Assembly (NCBI GenBank): GCA_023259135.1
Contig: JAHFQX010000028.1
Span: forward strand, 1-37,350
Direction: 5' to 3'
DNA: 37,350 nucleotides
DNA from: Betaproteobacteria bacterium
GTDB lineage: Bacteria; Pseudomonadota; Gammaproteobacteria; Burkholderiales; JAHFQX01
Shown: positions 21,053-31,833 of the stretch, in pieces
Layout: each line of letters starts with the position of its first letter
Position numbering within the stretch: position 1 is the stretch's first letter
Notes under the pieces: model-generated
The model's input: only the letters and a program-made list of their open reading frames with translations
Databases searched by the model: none
What the model was told of the DNA's origin: nothing
Position numbers and translations under genes: made by a program

Positions 21053-22786
21053 ATGCCCCGCTCGTTTCCTCCCCCGGTTCCCATGAAACTGCCTGCTTGG
21101 CGGGCTTGGCTGGTGTTGGCCGTGTTGTTGACGAGCTTTGCCGCGCTGATCGCGCGGGCCGGTTATCTGCAAGGCATTCACAACGACTTTCTCAAACAGA
21201 AAGGGGAGTCGCGCTACGGACGGCTGATCGAAATCAGTGCCCACCGGGGAATGGTCCGGGACCGCAACAACGAGCCCCTGGCCATCAGTACCCCGGTGGA
21301 AGCGGTGTGGGCTAATCCGACGGATATCGCGCTGAATCCGCGGCAGATGGGCCGCCTCGCCCAATTGTTGGGTATCAATCCGGCCGAGCTGCAAAAGCGT
21401 CTGACGGCCGATCCGCGCCGGGAGTTCGTGTACTTGAAACGGCAGTTGCCCCCCGACGAGGCGGCCAAGGTGGTGGAACTCGGTTTGCCCGGCATTTACC
21501 TGACTCGGGAGTACCGGCGTTACTACCCGGCCGGGGAGGTGATGGCCCACGTCATCGGCTTCACCGGGGTGGACGATAACGGCCAGGAAGGGATGGAGTT
21601 GGCCTACCAGGATTGGCTTGCCGGCAAGCCCGGCAGCCGCAAGGTGATCAAGGATCGGCTGGGACGCATTATCGAAGACGTGGAGAGTGTCCGGGTCCCG
21701 CAAGAAGGCCAGGATCTGGTGCTGAGCATCGACAGCAAAATTCAATATTCGGCTTATCGGGAGCTGAAAAGCGCCTTGGCCGCCACCCAAGCCAAGGCCG
21801 GGGGGGTGGTGGTATTGGATGCGAAGACCGGTGAAGTTCTCGCCCTGGTCAACCTCCCCGCCTACAACCCCAACAACCGAGAGCGGCTGGATCGGGAACG
21901 GAATCGCAATCGGGCCGTCACTGATTTATTCGAGCCCGGTTCTACCTTGAAACCGTTTACCGCCGCCGCTGCCCTGGAAATCGGCGCCTTCAAGCCGGAC
22001 ACCCTGATTCAGACGGCGCCGGGAACGATGACCATCGGCAGCGCCACGATTCACGATGCCCATCCCCACGGCCTGCTGTCGGTGGCTCAGGTGATCCAAA
22101 AATCTTCCAACGTGGGAGCCGCCAAGATCGCCTTGGGGATCCCCAAGGAGGCATTGTGGAAGGTGCTTACCCAAGCGGGTTTCGGTCATCCCCCGGAGTT
22201 GGGCTTTCCCGGCGAAGCGGCAGGGAAGCTGCGGCCGCCCCGGGATTGGCGGCCCATCGAGAACGCCACCCTTGCCTACGGGCACGGGATCTCGGTGAGT
22301 CTCGTGCAATTGGCTCGGGCCTACACCCTATTTACCGGAGACGGGGAATTGCGGCCGGTGTCGCTGGTCAAGCGGAGCGAACCGCCCCCCGGCACTCCGG
22401 TGGTGTCCCCCGGAACGGCTCGGGAGATACGCCGGATGCTGGAGATGGTGGTGGCCCCCGGCGGCACGGCCGGGCTGGCTCAGGTGCAAGGCTATCGGGT
22501 CGCCGGCAAGACCGGCACGGCCCATAAGCTGGAAGGCGGCCGGTATGCGAGTCATCGTTACGTGGCGTCCTTCGTGGGATTCGCGCCGGCCTCCGATCCC
22601 CGCCTGGTGATTGCGGTCATGATCGACGAGCCCAGCGCCGGCCAATATTACGGCGGCCTGGTGGCGGCCCCGGTATTCAGCGCCATCATGGGGAGCGCGT
22701 TGCGGTTGTTGGGCGTCGCTCCCGATAAGCCTGGAGACGTTGCGCTACCCGTGGCCCTGGAGGCCGGAGCAAAGGAAGAAGTGTGA
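21053..22786 (+). CDS. ftsI: peptidoglycan transpeptidase FtsI (PBP3)
   Basis: The division-specific D,D-transpeptidase. The 577-residue protein has an amino membrane anchor (about 17-35), a pedestal domain with RGMVRDRNNEPLAIS, and a penicillin-binding domain with catalytic Ser297 in GSTLKPF, the SxN motif at 351-353 (SSN) and KTG at 486-488. The start at 21053 is 6 nt after ftsL; an ATG ten codons later is an alternative. The stop overlaps the murE GTG. Confidence 0.97.
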   Translation: MPRSFPPPVPMKLPAWRAWLVLAVLLTSFAALIARAGYLQGIHNDFLKQKGESRYGRLIEISAHRGMVRDRNNEPLAISTPVEAVWANPTDIALNPRQMGRLAQLLGINPAELQKRLTADPRREFVYLKRQLPPDEAAKVVELGLPGIYLTREYRRYYPAGEVMAHVIGFTGVDDNGQEGMELAYQDWLAGKPGSRKVIKDRLGRIIEDVESVRVPQEGQDLVLSIDSKIQYSAYRELKSALAATQAKAGGVVVLDAKTGEVLALVNLPAYNPNNRERLDRERNRNRAVTDLFEPGSTLKPFTAAAALEIGAFKPDTLIQTAPGTMTIGSATIHDAHPHGLLSVAQVIQKSSNVGAAKIALGIPKEALWKVLTQAGFGHPPELGFPGEAAGKLRPPRDWRPIENATLAYGHGISVSLVQLARAYTLFTGDGELRPVSLVKRSEPPPGTPVVSPGTAREIRRMLEMVVAPGGTAGLAQVQGYRVAGKTGTAHKLEGGRYASHRYVASFVGFAPASDPRLVIAVMIDEPSAGQYYGGLVAAPVFSAIMGSALRLLGVAPDKPGDVALPVALEAGAKEEV

Positions 22787-24303
22787 GGGCGGCCCATTCC
22801 AACAGCGTAGCGGCCGACCCGGTGGGGGTGTTTATCCGCCAACAGGGCGGCGGCCGGCTGGTTAGCGACAGCCGCGCGGTCAAGCCCGGCGATATTTTTC
22901 TGGCCTATCCCGGCGAGCGCCAGGATGGCCGCCGTTTCATTCCCGATGCCATCGCGGCCGGCGCGGCGGCAGTGCTGTGGGAGCCTCGGGGCTACGGCTG
23001 GCATCCGGAATGGCGGGTCGCCCAGCTTCCGGTGGCCCGCTTGCGGCAACGGGCCGGGGTCATCGCTTCCCGGGCGCTGGGCAGGCCCTCCCACAAGCTG
23101 CGAATAGTGGGCGTGACCGGTACCAACGGCAAGACTTCGTGCAGCCATTGGATTGCCCAAAGCTTGAGCCTGATGGAGCACAAAGCGGCGGTCATCGGCA
23201 CCCTAGGCCACGGCGCGCCGGGCCGGCTGACCGCCGATGTCAACACCACTCCCGATCCGGTGGCCTTGCAGTATCGGCTGGCTGAATACCTGGCCCAAGG
23301 ATCGGCTTGGGTCGCGATGGAGGTGTCGTCCCACGGCTTGGAGCAGGGCCGGGTCAACGGGGTGTGCTTCGATATCGCGCTATTCACCAATCTGAGTCGC
23401 GATCATCTGGATTATCACCGCAGCATGGAGGATTACGGCGCTGCCAAGGCGCGCTTGTTCCGCTGGCCGGGGCTCCGGCATGCGGTCATCAATCTGGACG
23501 ACCGGTTCGGCGCCGAACTGGTGGGGCGCATCGATCATCGCAAGGTCAAGGTGTGGGGCTATGGCATGGGCAAGGGGGAGATTGCCGGACATGGCCTACG
23601 GCTGGGCTTGGCCGGCTTGCGCTTGCGGGTGGCCACGCCACTGGGGGAAGCCACCGTGGAAAGTCCCCTGCTCGGAGCTTTTAATGCAATGAATTTACTC
23701 GGCGTGCTGGGAGTATTGCTGGCAGCGGGAATGCCCCTTGCCCCCGCCGTGGAAGCGCTGCATTGGCTAACCCCAGTGCCGGGGCGGATGGAAACCCTGG
23801 GAGGCGGCGATCAGCCGCTGGTGGTGGTGGATTACGCCCACACGCCCGACGCCTTGGAAAAAGTGCTGGAGACCCTGCGGGATGTGACCGCGAGCGGTTC
23901 CGGGTTCCGCGCCACGGGTTCCGTGCCCGGCTCAAAAAACCCACAACTTATTTGCGTGTTCGGTTGCGGCGGCGAGCGAGATCGGGGCAAGCGCCCGCTC
24001 ATGGGGGAAGTGGCCACCCGGCTGGCCGATCGGGTGATTCTGACCAGCGACAATCCGCGGGGCGAAGACCCGCGTCGCATCATCGCGGACATCGAAGCCG
24101 GCGCTCACCCCGATTTTCGGATAGTGGAGGACCGTGCCTTGGCCATTGCCCAGGCGATTCACGGCGCCGAGGCCGGCGACGTGGTGCTGATCGCCGGCAA
24201 GGGGCATGAAAACTTTCAGGAAATCGCCGGAGTCCAGCTGCCTTTCAGCGACGTCGAAGTGGCGCGCCTGGCCCTGGAACGGCGGAGGATGAACGATGCT
24301 TGA
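22783..24303 (+). CDS. murE: UDP-MurNAc-tripeptide synthetase MurE (meso-DAP-adding)
   Basis: It adds meso-diaminopimelate to UDP-MurNAc-Ala-Glu. The 506-residue protein has the ATP loop GVTGTNGKTS (110-119), EVSSHGLEQGRV, FTNLSRDHLDYH and the amino-acid selectivity motif DNPR (LTSDNPRGEDP), which specifies meso-DAP rather than lysine. GTG at 22783 overlaps the ftsI stop. Two oddities: the FGCGGERDRGKRP motif has Glu where Asp is usual, and before it there is an extra Gly/Ser-rich segment of about 12 residues (TASGSGFRATGSVPGSKNP) coded by a GGTTCCG-repeating stretch. The latter is likely a tolerated surface-loop insertion. Confidence 0.96.
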   Translation: MRAAHSNSVAADPVGVFIRQQGGGRLVSDSRAVKPGDIFLAYPGERQDGRRFIPDAIAAGAAAVLWEPRGYGWHPEWRVAQLPVARLRQRAGVIASRALGRPSHKLRIVGVTGTNGKTSCSHWIAQSLSLMEHKAAVIGTLGHGAPGRLTADVNTTPDPVALQYRLAEYLAQGSAWVAMEVSSHGLEQGRVNGVCFDIALFTNLSRDHLDYHRSMEDYGAAKARLFRWPGLRHAVINLDDRFGAELVGRIDHRKVKVWGYGMGKGEIAGHGLRLGLAGLRLRVATPLGEATVESPLLGAFNAMNLLGVLGVLLAAGMPLAPAVEALHWLTPVPGRMETLGGGDQPLVVVDYAHTPDALEKVLETLRDVTASGSGFRATGSVPGSKNPQLICVFGCGGERDRGKRPLMGEVATRLADRVILTSDNPRGEDPRRIIADIEAGAHPDFRIVEDRALAIAQAIHGAEAGDVVLIAGKGHENFQEIAGVQLPFSDVEVARLALERRRMNDA

Positions 24304-25663
24304 TCTGGACTCGGCCGCCTCGGTGCTAGGCGGGCGTCGGCAAGGATCCAACCGGACATTTACGGCGGTGGGAACCGACAGTCGCAACGTGCAACCGGGC
24401 ATGCTGTTCGTGGCCTTGCGAGGAGACCGCCACGACGGTCATGGTTTCGTGGCGGAGGCCTTGCAACGGGGCGCCGCTGCCGCCTTGGTGGGAGAGGGTT
24501 TCGTCGCCGCGCCGGATATGCCGCTGTTGCGGGTGGGCGATACTCGGCGGGCACTGGGAGACCTCGCGGCCTATTGGCGCGGCCGATTTTCCCTGCCCTT
24601 GGCGGCGGTGACGGGCAGCAGCGGCAAGACTACGGTGAAGGAAATGCTGGCGGCGGTGCTGCGGGAGGCTGCGCCGGAGCCGCAAGTGCTGGTATCCCAA
24701 GGCAACCTCAACAACGACATCGGTCTGCCCCTGACCCTGCTCAAACTCAACGACCGCCATCGCTACGCGGTGGTGGAGTTGGGCATGAACCACCTGGGGG
24801 AAATCCGCGCCCTGTCCCGCATGGCCCAACCCACCGTGGCGCTGGTCAACAACGCCGGCACCGCCCACTTGGGCTATTTGGGCACGGTGGAGAACGTGGC
24901 TCGCGCCAAGGGAGAGATTTTCGAGGGTTTGGGTCCCGACGGCGTGGCGGTGATCAACGCCGACGACGCTTTCGCTGGGCTGTGGCGGGAACTGGCGGCG
25001 GGGCGCCAAGTCATGGATTTCGGCCTGGGTTCGGGCGCCGCGATACGGGCTCGCTATCAACTCACTTCGGCCGGCAGCGAGCTGGAATTGCTGACTCCGG
25101 TCGGAAATGCCACCACCCGGTTGGCGGTGCCGGGGCTGCACAACGTGAGGAATGCCTTGGCCGCCACCGCCGCGGCTCTGGCGCTGGGGGTGGGTTTGCC
25201 GGCCGTGACCGCCGGCCTGTGGAATTTCCGCGGGGTCAAGGGGCGGCTGCAATCCAAGCCCTGCCGGTTTGGCGGAGTGCTGTTGGACGATACCTACAAC
25301 GCCAATCCGGATTCGGTGGCGGCGGCCATCGACGTATTGGCGGCTACCCCCGGGAAAACTTTGCTGGTGTTGGGCGACATGGGGGAATTGGGGCCCGCCG
25401 GGATGGCCTTGCATGCCCAGCTTGGGGAGCGGGCCCGGCGTGCCGGGATTGCCAGGCTGTTCGGATTGGGCCCGTTGAGCGCCGCGGCCGTAAAGGAATT
25501 CGGATCGGATGGGCGGCATTTCAACGCTCTGCCGGATTTGCTCAACGCCATGGAAACCGCCCTGGGTTCGGAAGACGTGGTGCTGGTGAAAGGTTCGCGG
25601 TTCATGGGTATGGAGCGGGTGGTGGAAGCTCTGGAGAGCAAGGAGCCCACCCCATGCTGCTAG
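24296..25663 (+). CDS. murF: UDP-MurNAc-pentapeptide synthetase MurF
   Basis: It adds D-Ala-D-Ala to the UDP-MurNAc tripeptide. The 455-residue protein has the amino domain with [24 protein letters not shown], the ATP loop [47 protein letters not shown] and the C-terminal [15 protein letters not shown]. The ATG at 24296 lies 8 nt before the murE stop, and the stop is 10 nt inside mraY, so it is translated in a chain with its neighbours. Confidence 0.96.
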   Translation: MLDLDSAASVLGGRRQGSNRTFTAVGTDSRNVQPGMLFVALRGDRHDGHGFVAEALQRGAAAALVGEGFVAAPDMPLLRVGDTRRALGDLAAYWRGRFSLPLAAVTGSSGKTTVKEMLAAVLREAAPEPQVLVSQGNLNNDIGLPLTLLKLNDRHRYAVVELGMNHLGEIRALSRMAQPTVALVNNAGTAHLGYLGTVENVARAKGEIFEGLGPDGVAVINADDAFAGLWRELAAGRQVMDFGLGSGAAIRARYQLTSAGSELELLTPVGNATTRLAVPGLHNVRNALAATAAALALGVGLPAVTAGLWNFRGVKGRLQSKPCRFGGVLLDDTYNANPDSVAAAIDVLAATPGKTLLVLGDMGELGPAGMALHAQLGERARRAGIARLFGLGPLSAAAVKEFGSDGRHFNALPDLLNAMETALGSEDVVLVKGSRFMGMERVVEALESKEPTPCC

Positions 25664-26739
25664 CTCTGGCCCAATGGCTGGCCGAGGATGTGCGAGCCTT
25701 CAACGTGTTCGGCTACATTACGCTGCGGGCGGTATTGGCCACTTTGACGGCGCTGCTGATTTCCTTCCTGGTGGGCCCGGCCATGATCCGCAAGCTGACC
25801 GCCTACAAGATCGGCCAGGCGGTGCGCGATGACGGACCGCAAAGCCATCTGGTCAAAGCCGGCACTCCCACCATGGGAGGGGCGCTGATTCTGGTGTCGG
25901 TGACCGTCAGCACCTTGCTTTGGGCGGATCTGCGCAACCGCTTCGTTTGGGTGGTGCTGGCGGTGACCTTGGGTTTCGGCCTGATCGGTTGGGTGGATGA
26001 TTATCGCAAGGTCGTGCACCGCAATCCCAAGGGGCTGTCGGCCAAGGCCAAGTTTTTCTGGCAGTCGGTGGTGGGGCTGGCGGCGGCGAGTTTTCTGGCG
26101 TTCAGCGCCACCTTGCCGGGGCATACCGAATTCATCGTGCCGTTCTTCAAGAACGTTGCTTATCCCCTGGGAGTCACGGGATTCCTGGTGATGAGCTACT
26201 TGGTGATCGTCGGCTCCAGCAATGCCGTGAACCTGACCGACGGGCTGGACGGACTGGCCATCATGCCCACCGTGATGGTGGGAGGGGCGCTGGGAGTGTT
26301 CGCCTACGTGGCGGGCCATGCGGTGTTCTCCAAGTATCTCGGGTTTCCCTACATTGCCGGCGCCGGGGAGTTGACGGTGTTTTGCAGCGCCATGGCGGGA
26401 GCGGGGTTGGCGTTCCTGTGGTTCAACGCGTATCCCGCCGAGGTGTTCATGGGCGACGTGGGCGCGCTGGCCTTGGGAGCGGCCCTGGGGGTGGTGGCGG
26501 TGATCGCGCGGCAAGAGATCGTGCTGTTCGTCATGGGCGGCGTATTCGTGGTGGAGACCTTGTCGGTGGTGTTGCAAGTGGCCTCCTTCAAGCTCACCGG
26601 CAAGCGGATTTTCCGCATGGCGCCGCTGCATCACCACTATGAACTGAAAGGCTGGAAAGAAAATCAAGTGGTGGTGCGGTTCTGGATCATCACCATGATG
26701 CTGGTGCTGGTGGGGCTGTCCACCTTGAAGCTGCGGTGA
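25654..26739 (+). CDS. mraY: phospho-MurNAc-pentapeptide translocase MraY
   Basis: It makes lipid I by moving phospho-MurNAc-pentapeptide to undecaprenyl phosphate. The 361-residue protein has about ten membrane helices, [10 protein letters not shown], the catalytic aspartates in WVDDYRKV and [10 protein letters not shown], and the cytoplasmic histidine motif [23 protein letters not shown] has Ala where Ser is common. The ATG at 25654 is within the end of murF. Confidence 0.97.
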   Translation: MLLALAQWLAEDVRAFNVFGYITLRAVLATLTALLISFLVGPAMIRKLTAYKIGQAVRDDGPQSHLVKAGTPTMGGALILVSVTVSTLLWADLRNRFVWVVLAVTLGFGLIGWVDDYRKVVHRNPKGLSAKAKFFWQSVVGLAAASFLAFSATLPGHTEFIVPFFKNVAYPLGVTGFLVMSYLVIVGSSNAVNLTDGLDGLAIMPTVMVGGALGVFAYVAGHAVFSKYLGFPYIAGAGELTVFCSAMAGAGLAFLWFNAYPAEVFMGDVGALALGAALGVVAVIARQEIVLFVMGGVFVVETLSVVLQVASFKLTGKRIFRMAPLHHHYELKGWKENQVVVRFWIITMMLVLVGLSTLKLR

Positions 26740-28133
26740 TGCGCATGCAACTGGCCGGGAAGCGAATATTGGTGCTGGGCCTGGGGGTGAGCGGCCTGTC
26801 CATGGCCCGCTGGCTGCGGCGCTGCGGCGCCCAGGTACGGGCCGCCGACAGCCGGCCGGCTCCGCCCGGCGCGGAGAGCCTGCGGCGGGAATTGCCGGAA
26901 GTGCCCCTCATTACCGGGGACTTCCATCCTCGATTGCTGGAAGGAGTGGATTGGGTGGCCATCAGTCCAGGATTGCCGTCCGACTCCCCCCTAGTCGAGA
27001 CGGCTCGGCGGCGTGGCCTGGGAGTGGCGGGGGACGTGGAGCTGTTCGCCCAGGCCTTGGTCCGGGAGCCGGCCGCCGCGGTGCTGGCCATCACTGGCTC
27101 CAACGGGAAAAGCACCGTCACCGAGATGGTGGGGGCCATGGCCCGGCAAGCGGGCTTGCGCACCCAGGTGGCGGGCAATATCGGCTTGCCGGTGCTGGAT
27201 GCCCTGGCCGCCTGGCAAGACCGGGGCGCGGCGCGGCCCGAACTCTGGGTATTGGAGCTGTCCAGTTTCCAGTTGGAAACCACCGGCAGCCTGGCTTCCG
27301 ATGCGGCCACGGTGCTGAATGTGAGCGAGGACCACCTGGACCGCTATGCCGGGATGGCCGAGTATGCCGCCGCCAAGGCACGCATATTCCAGGGGTGCGG
27401 AGTCCAGGTGCTGAATCGGGACGATGCTTTCAGCCGCGCCATGGGCTTGCCGGGGCGGCGCGTTTTGACTTTCGGCGGCGACCCGCCGCGGGGCGAAGGA
27501 GCCTGGGGGCTGGCCCCCGGACCGGGCGGGGCATGGCTGGCGGAGGGAAGCCAGTTGTTGATGCCGGTCCGGGAGCTACCGCTGGTGGGCGCGCACAATG
27601 CCCTTAACGCCCTGGCGGCCCTGGCCCTGTGCCGAGCCGTGGATTTGCCCTATGCGCCGCTGTTGGCGGCGCTGCGCGGTTTTCGGGGTTTGCCGCACCG
27701 CTTGGAGCTTGTCGCCGAGATCGGCGGCGTGGCCTTCTACGACGATTCCAAGGGCACCAACGTGGGCGCCACGGCGGCGGCCTTGTCGGGGATGACCGTG
27801 CCGGTGGTGCTGATCGCCGGCGGCGACGGTAAGGGACAGGATTTCGCCCCCCTCAAAACGCCCATCGCCACCCACGCCCGGGCCGTGGTGTTGATCGGCC
27901 GCGACCGGGAGCACCTCGCCGCCGCTCTGGCCGAGTCCGGCGTGCCGCTGCACCGCGCCGACAGCCTGGAGACGGCGGTGCGGCAAGGGTTCCGGCTGGC
28001 CCGTCCCGGAGATGCGGTGGTGCTGTCGCCGGCCTGCGCCAGTTTCGACATGTTCCGGGATTATCGGCACCGGGCCGAGGTGTTCGTGGCGGCGGTGCGG
28101 GAGCTGCAAGGGGAGCAACGGCATGCTGTATAG
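26739..28133 (+). CDS. murD: UDP-MurNAc-Ala-D-Glu ligase MurD
   Basis: It adds D-glutamate to UDP-MurNAc-L-Ala. The protein of about 464 residues has an amino Rossmann part ([17 protein letters not shown]), the ATP loop [33 protein letters not shown] and [11 protein letters not shown] in the carboxyl domain. Three in-frame starts crowd together: GTG 26736, ATG 26739 and ATG 26745. I used 26739 because its A is the last base of the mraY stop (TGATG), typical for coupling. The stop lies 11 nt inside ftsW. Confidence 0.96.
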   Translation: MRMQLAGKRILVLGLGVSGLSMARWLRRCGAQVRAADSRPAPPGAESLRRELPEVPLITGDFHPRLLEGVDWVAISPGLPSDSPLVETARRRGLGVAGDVELFAQALVREPAAAVLAITGSNGKSTVTEMVGAMARQAGLRTQVAGNIGLPVLDALAAWQDRGAARPELWVLELSSFQLETTGSLASDAATVLNVSEDHLDRYAGMAEYAAAKARIFQGCGVQVLNRDDAFSRAMGLPGRRVLTFGGDPPRGEGAWGLAPGPGGAWLAEGSQLLMPVRELPLVGAHNALNALAALALCRAVDLPYAPLLAALRGFRGLPHRLELVAEIGGVAFYDDSKGTNVGATAAALSGMTVPVVLIAGGDGKGQDFAPLKTPIATHARAVVLIGRDREHLAAALAESGVPLHRADSLETAVRQGFRLARPGDAVVLSPACASFDMFRDYRHRAEVFVAAVRELQGEQRHAV

Positions 28134-29283
28134 CCCCTTCAACCGTGCCGCCTCCCTGCCGGAATATGACCGGCCGTTCCTGTGGGTCAGCCTGGCGCTG
28201 CTCGGAATGGGACTGGTGATGGTGTATTCCGCCTCCATCGCCATCGCCGAGGCGGGGCGCTACACCGGCTATCAAGCTTCCTACTACCTGGTGCGCCAGA
28301 CGGCGTTCCTGCTGGTGGGGGGAATAGGCGGGCTCATCGCTTTCCAGGTGCCCTTGCGGGTCTGGCAGAAGGCAGCGCCTTACTTGTTTCTGGCCGGCGC
28401 CGCGCTGCTGGTGCTGGTGCTGATTCCCGGCATCGGCCGGGAGGTGAACGGCAGTCAGCGCTGGCTGCCGCTGTACGTGGCCAACTTGCAGCCTTCCGAA
28501 TTTATGAAGCTGTTTGTAATGATCTATGCCGCCGACTACACGGTGCGCAAGGCCGCCTACGTGGACAGTTTCCGCAAGGGTTTTCTGCCGATGCTGGCGG
28601 TGATGCTGTTCATCGGCGGATTGTTGCTGCTGGAGCCCGACATGGGGGCTTTCGTGGTCATCGCCGCCATCGCCATGGGGGTGTTGTTCCTGGGGGGCAT
28701 GAATGCCAAGCTGTTTGCCGGCCTCATCATCGCCTCCATGGCGGGCTTCCTGCTGATGATCCTGAGCTCGCCGTATCGCATGCAGCGGGTGGTGGGCTTC
28801 ATGGACCCCTGGGCGGATGCCTTCGGCAAAGGCTATCAATTAAGTCATGCCCTCATCGCCTTCGGCCGCGGCGAGTGGCTGGGAGTCGGCTTGGGGGCCA
28901 GCGTCGAAAAATTGTTCTATCTGCCGGAGGCCCATACCGATTTTCTGCTGGCGGTCATCGCCGAAGAGCTGGGCTTCGCCGGCGTGGCGGTGGTGGTGGG
29001 GTTGTTTGCCTGGCTGGTGGCGCGGGCTTTCGCCATCGGCCGGCGCGCCGCCAAATTGGAGCGCTATTTCGCCGCCCTCATCGCCCAGGGCGTGGGCCTC
29101 TGGTTGGGAGTCCAAGGGGTGGTGAACATGGGGGTGAACATGGGATTGCTCCCTACCAAGGGCTTGACCCTGCCCCTCATGAGTTTCGGCGGCAGCGGCA
29201 TCGTCGCCAATTGCTGTGCTCTGGCGATTTTGCTGCGAGTGGATTGGGAGAATAAAAAATTGCTGCAGGGATATGCCGTATGA
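28123..29283 (+). CDS. ftsW: SEDS peptidoglycan polymerase FtsW
   Basis: The SEDS glycosyltransferase that works with FtsI at the septum. The 386-residue protein has ten predicted membrane helices, [32 protein letters not shown], the periplasmic [16 protein letters not shown] with the catalytic Asp, and [21 protein letters not shown]. The last motif has Phe where Tyr is usual. The ATG at 28123 is preceded by GGGGAG. Its TGA stop forms an ATGA overlap with murG. Confidence 0.95.
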   Translation: MLYSPFNRAASLPEYDRPFLWVSLALLGMGLVMVYSASIAIAEAGRYTGYQASYYLVRQTAFLLVGGIGGLIAFQVPLRVWQKAAPYLFLAGAALLVLVLIPGIGREVNGSQRWLPLYVANLQPSEFMKLFVMIYAADYTVRKAAYVDSFRKGFLPMLAVMLFIGGLLLLEPDMGAFVVIAAIAMGVLFLGGMNAKLFAGLIIASMAGFLLMILSSPYRMQRVVGFMDPWADAFGKGYQLSHALIAFGRGEWLGVGLGASVEKLFYLPEAHTDFLLAVIAEELGFAGVAVVVGLFAWLVARAFAIGRRAAKLERYFAALIAQGVGLWLGVQGVVNMGVNMGLLPTKGLTLPLMSFGGSGIVANCCALAILLRVDWENKKLLQGYAV

Positions 29284-30416
29284 GGCCTGTCTTGAGCGCC
29301 GTCGAAGGGCCCGTCCCCGGCGCCGCCGAAGGGCTGACGTCCTCCCTTGCCGGGCTGCCGCGCACCCTGTTGGTGATGGCCGGCGGTACCGGCGGCCACG
29401 TGTTTCCCGGGCTTGCGGTGGCGGACTGCCTGCGGCGGCGCGGCTGGCGGGTGGTATGGCTGGGCACTCGCGACGGCATGGAGGCCGGCATCGTTCCCCG
29501 TCACGGTTATCCCATGGCCTGGGTGCGTTTCGCCGGGCTGCGGGGCAAGGGGCCGGGGGCGCTGCTATTGCTGCCCCTGCGCTTGGCGATAGCCTGCTGG
29601 CAGTGTGGGGCGGCGCTGTTTCGCCATCGGCCCGACGTCGCTTTGGGCATGGGGGGCTATGTGTCATTTCCCGGCGGCCTGATGGCCGCGCTGTTGCGCC
29701 GGCCCTTGGTGATCCACGAACAGAACGCCGTCTCCGGACTGACCAACAAATTACTGGCGCGTCTGGCCCGGCGGGTGTTGACCGGATTTCCCGGGGTCTT
29801 GCCCCGCGGCGAGTGGTGCGGCAATCCGGTGCGGCGGGAGATCGCGGCGCTGCCCGATCCGGCTACCCGCTATCGGCGGCGGAGCGGGCCGGTGCGGCTG
29901 CTGGTGGTGGGCGGCAGCCTGGGGGCGGCGGCCTTGAACCAGGTGGTGCCCCAAGCCTTGGCTCTGCTGCCTGAGCAAGAGCGGCCCCAAGTGCTCCACC
30001 AGTCCGGGGCGGCCCACCTGGAGACGTTGCGGCAAGCCTACGCCGCCGCCTTCGTGTCGGCCGAGACCGTGGCGTTCATCGAGGACATGGCGGCGGCCTA
30101 CGCCGAGGCCGATCTGGTGGTGTGCCGGGCGGGAGCCTTGACCGTCGCGGAGCTGGCGGCGGCGGGAGTGGCCAGCGTACTGGTCCCTTACCCCCATGCC
30201 GTGGACGATCACCAGACCGCCAATGCCCGGTTCCTGGCCGAAGGCGGAGCGGCTTGGCTGATCCCGCAAGCGGAACTCACTCCCCTGCGCCTGACCGCGT
30301 TGCTTCAAGAGGCGCGGCGCGAGAGCTTGCTGGCCATGGCCAGCAAGGCGCGGGCGCTGACTCGGCCCGATGCCGCCCTCAGAGTGGCGGAAGTCTGCGC
30401 GGCGGCGGCCGGATGA
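29280..30416 (+). CDS. murG: UDP-GlcNAc transferase MurG with repeat-derived amino extension
   Basis: It makes lipid II by adding GlcNAc to lipid I on the inner face of the membrane. The 378-residue protein has the glycine loop [17 protein letters not shown] (32-48), [30 protein letters not shown] and [15 protein letters not shown]. In the last, Ala replaces the usual Ser/Thr before LTVAEL; the UDP-GlcNAc-binding Glu-Asn-type pair is elsewhere. The gene starts with ATG at 29280, overlapping the ftsW stop. The first 27 residues are unusual: family members start only about 10 residues before the glycine loop. Part of the extension (LSAVEG) is translated from a dispersed-repeat-like sequence. 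Confidence 0.93.
   Translation: MRPVLSAVEGPVPGAAEGLTSSLAGLPRTLLVMAGGTGGHVFPGLAVADCLRRRGWRVVWLGTRDGMEAGIVPRHGYPMAWVRFAGLRGKGPGALLLLPLRLAIACWQCGAALFRHRPDVALGMGGYVSFPGGLMAALLRRPLVIHEQNAVSGLTNKLLARLARRVLTGFPGVLPRGEWCGNPVRREIAALPDPATRYRRRSGPVRLLVVGGSLGAAALNQVVPQALALLPEQERPQVLHQSGAAHLETLRQAYAAAFVSAETVAFIEDMAAAYAEADLVVCRAGALTVAELAAAGVASVLVPYPHAVDDHQTANARFLAEGGAAWLIPQAELTPLRLTALLQEARRESLLAMASKARALTRPDAALRVAEVCAAAAG
29284..29311. repeat. dispersed-repeat-like sequence inside the murG start
   Basis: GGCCTGTCTTGAGC followed by GCCGTCGAAGGGCC begins and ends with GGCC and reads, on the other strand, GGCCCTTCGACGGCGCTCAA followed by GACAGGCC. It matches a short repeat type (CTTCGAC...GCTCA..ACAGG) that I recall as abundant in many bacterial genomes. 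A second, decayed copy (GCCGCCGAAGGGC) follows. Translated in the murG frame it yields LSAVEG. Confidence 0.55.
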
Positions 30417-30429
30417 GGGCGCAAGGGAC

Positions 30430-31833
30430 ATGAAACACAAAGTCAAACACGTGCATTTCGTCGGCATCGGCGGCGCCGGGATGAGCGGTATCGCCGAAGT
30501 GCTGCTTAACCTGGAATTCCGGGTGAGCGGCTCGGATCTGGCCGACAACGCCGTGATCCGCCGGCTCCGGACCCTGGGAGCGCAGGTATTCGCCGGTCAC
30601 GACGCCGGCCAAGTGGCGGGGGCCGACGTGGTGGTGACTTCCTCGGCGGTCAGGGCCGACAACCCGGAGCTCATCGAGGCCCGCCAGCGGAACATTCCGG
30701 TGGTCCCCCGGGCGCTGATGCTGGCGGAGCTGATGCGCTTGCGGCAGGGCATCGCGGTGGCCGGCACCCATGGCAAGACCACCACCACCAGCCTCATTGC
30801 CAGCGTGTTGGCGGAAGGCGGGATGGACCCGACCTTCGTCATCGGCGGTCGGCTGGAGGCGGCCGGCTCCCACGCCCGCTTGGGGAAGGGGGAGTTCATC
30901 GTGGCGGAAGCCGACGAATCCGATGCCTCGTTCCTCTACCTACAGCCGGTGATGGCGGTGGTGACCAACATCGATGCCGACCACATGGAGACTTACGGCC
31001 ATGACTTCGCCAAGCTGCGCCAAGCTTTCGTGGATTTCCTCCAGCGCTTGCCGTTCTACGGCGTGGCGGTGCTGTGCGGAGACGATCCCAACGTGCGCAG
31101 CATCATGCCTTTCATCGCCAAGCCCACGGTGAGCTACGGCATCGGCGAAGGGGTGCAGTTGCGGGCGGTGGATATTCGCCATGCCGCCGGCCGGATGAAT
31201 TTCCGGGTGGTGGGGGGCGTCCTGGGGAGCGAGCGGGGACTGGATCTGGCGGTCACCCTCAATTTGCCTGGGGTGCACAACGTGCAAAACGCTCTCGCCG
31301 CCATCGCGGTCGGGTTGGAATTGGGCGTGGGCGAGGCGGCCATCGCCCGCGCCTTGGCCGAATTCAAGGGCGTGGGCCGGCGGTTCCAGCGCTATGGGGA
31401 GATTCCTTTAGCCGAGGGCGGAAGCTATGCCCTGGTGGACGACTATGGCCATCATCCGGTGGAAATGGCCGCCACCTTAAACGCGGCCCGGGAAGCTTTC
31501 CCGGAGCGGCGGCTGGTACTGGCGTTCCAGCCCCATCGCTATACCCGGACCCGGGATGCCTTCGAGGATTTCGTCAGGGTGCTGTCCACCGTGGATGCGC
31601 TGCTGCTCACCGAGGTGTATCCCGCCGGGGAGGCGCCCATCGTCGCCGCCGACGGCCGTGCGCTGGCTCGGGCGGTGCGGGTCCACGGCAAGGTGGAACC
31701 CCTGTTCGTGGAAAACGCCGCCGATCTGCCCGCGGCGATTCGCGGCGTGGTCCGGGATGGGGATGTGGTGATCACCATGGGGGCCGGTTCCGTCAGCGCG
31801 GTGGCCGGGCGGTTGGCGGAGGCGCGAGGATGA
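30430..31833 (+). CDS. murC: UDP-MurNAc-L-alanine ligase MurC
   Basis: It adds the first amino acid, L-Ala, to UDP-MurNAc. The 467-residue protein has [19 protein letters not shown] at the start, the ATP loop [34 protein letters not shown], and [14 protein letters not shown] in the carboxyl domain. The ATG at 30430 lies 13 nt after the murG stop, one of the few gaps in the cluster. It ends in an ATGA overlap with murB. Confidence 0.97.
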   Translation: MKHKVKHVHFVGIGGAGMSGIAEVLLNLEFRVSGSDLADNAVIRRLRTLGAQVFAGHDAGQVAGADVVVTSSAVRADNPELIEARQRNIPVVPRALMLAELMRLRQGIAVAGTHGKTTTTSLIASVLAEGGMDPTFVIGGRLEAAGSHARLGKGEFIVAEADESDASFLYLQPVMAVVTNIDADHMETYGHDFAKLRQAFVDFLQRLPFYGVAVLCGDDPNVRSIMPFIAKPTVSYGIGEGVQLRAVDIRHAAGRMNFRVVGGVLGSERGLDLAVTLNLPGVHNVQNALAAIAVGLELGVGEAAIARALAEFKGVGRRFQRYGEIPLAEGGSYALVDDYGHHPVEMAATLNAAREAFPERRLVLAFQPHRYTRTRDAFEDFVRVLSTVDALLLTEVYPAGEAPIVAADGRALARAVRVHGKVEPLFVENAADLPAAIRGVVRDGDVVITMGAGSVSAVAGRLAEARG

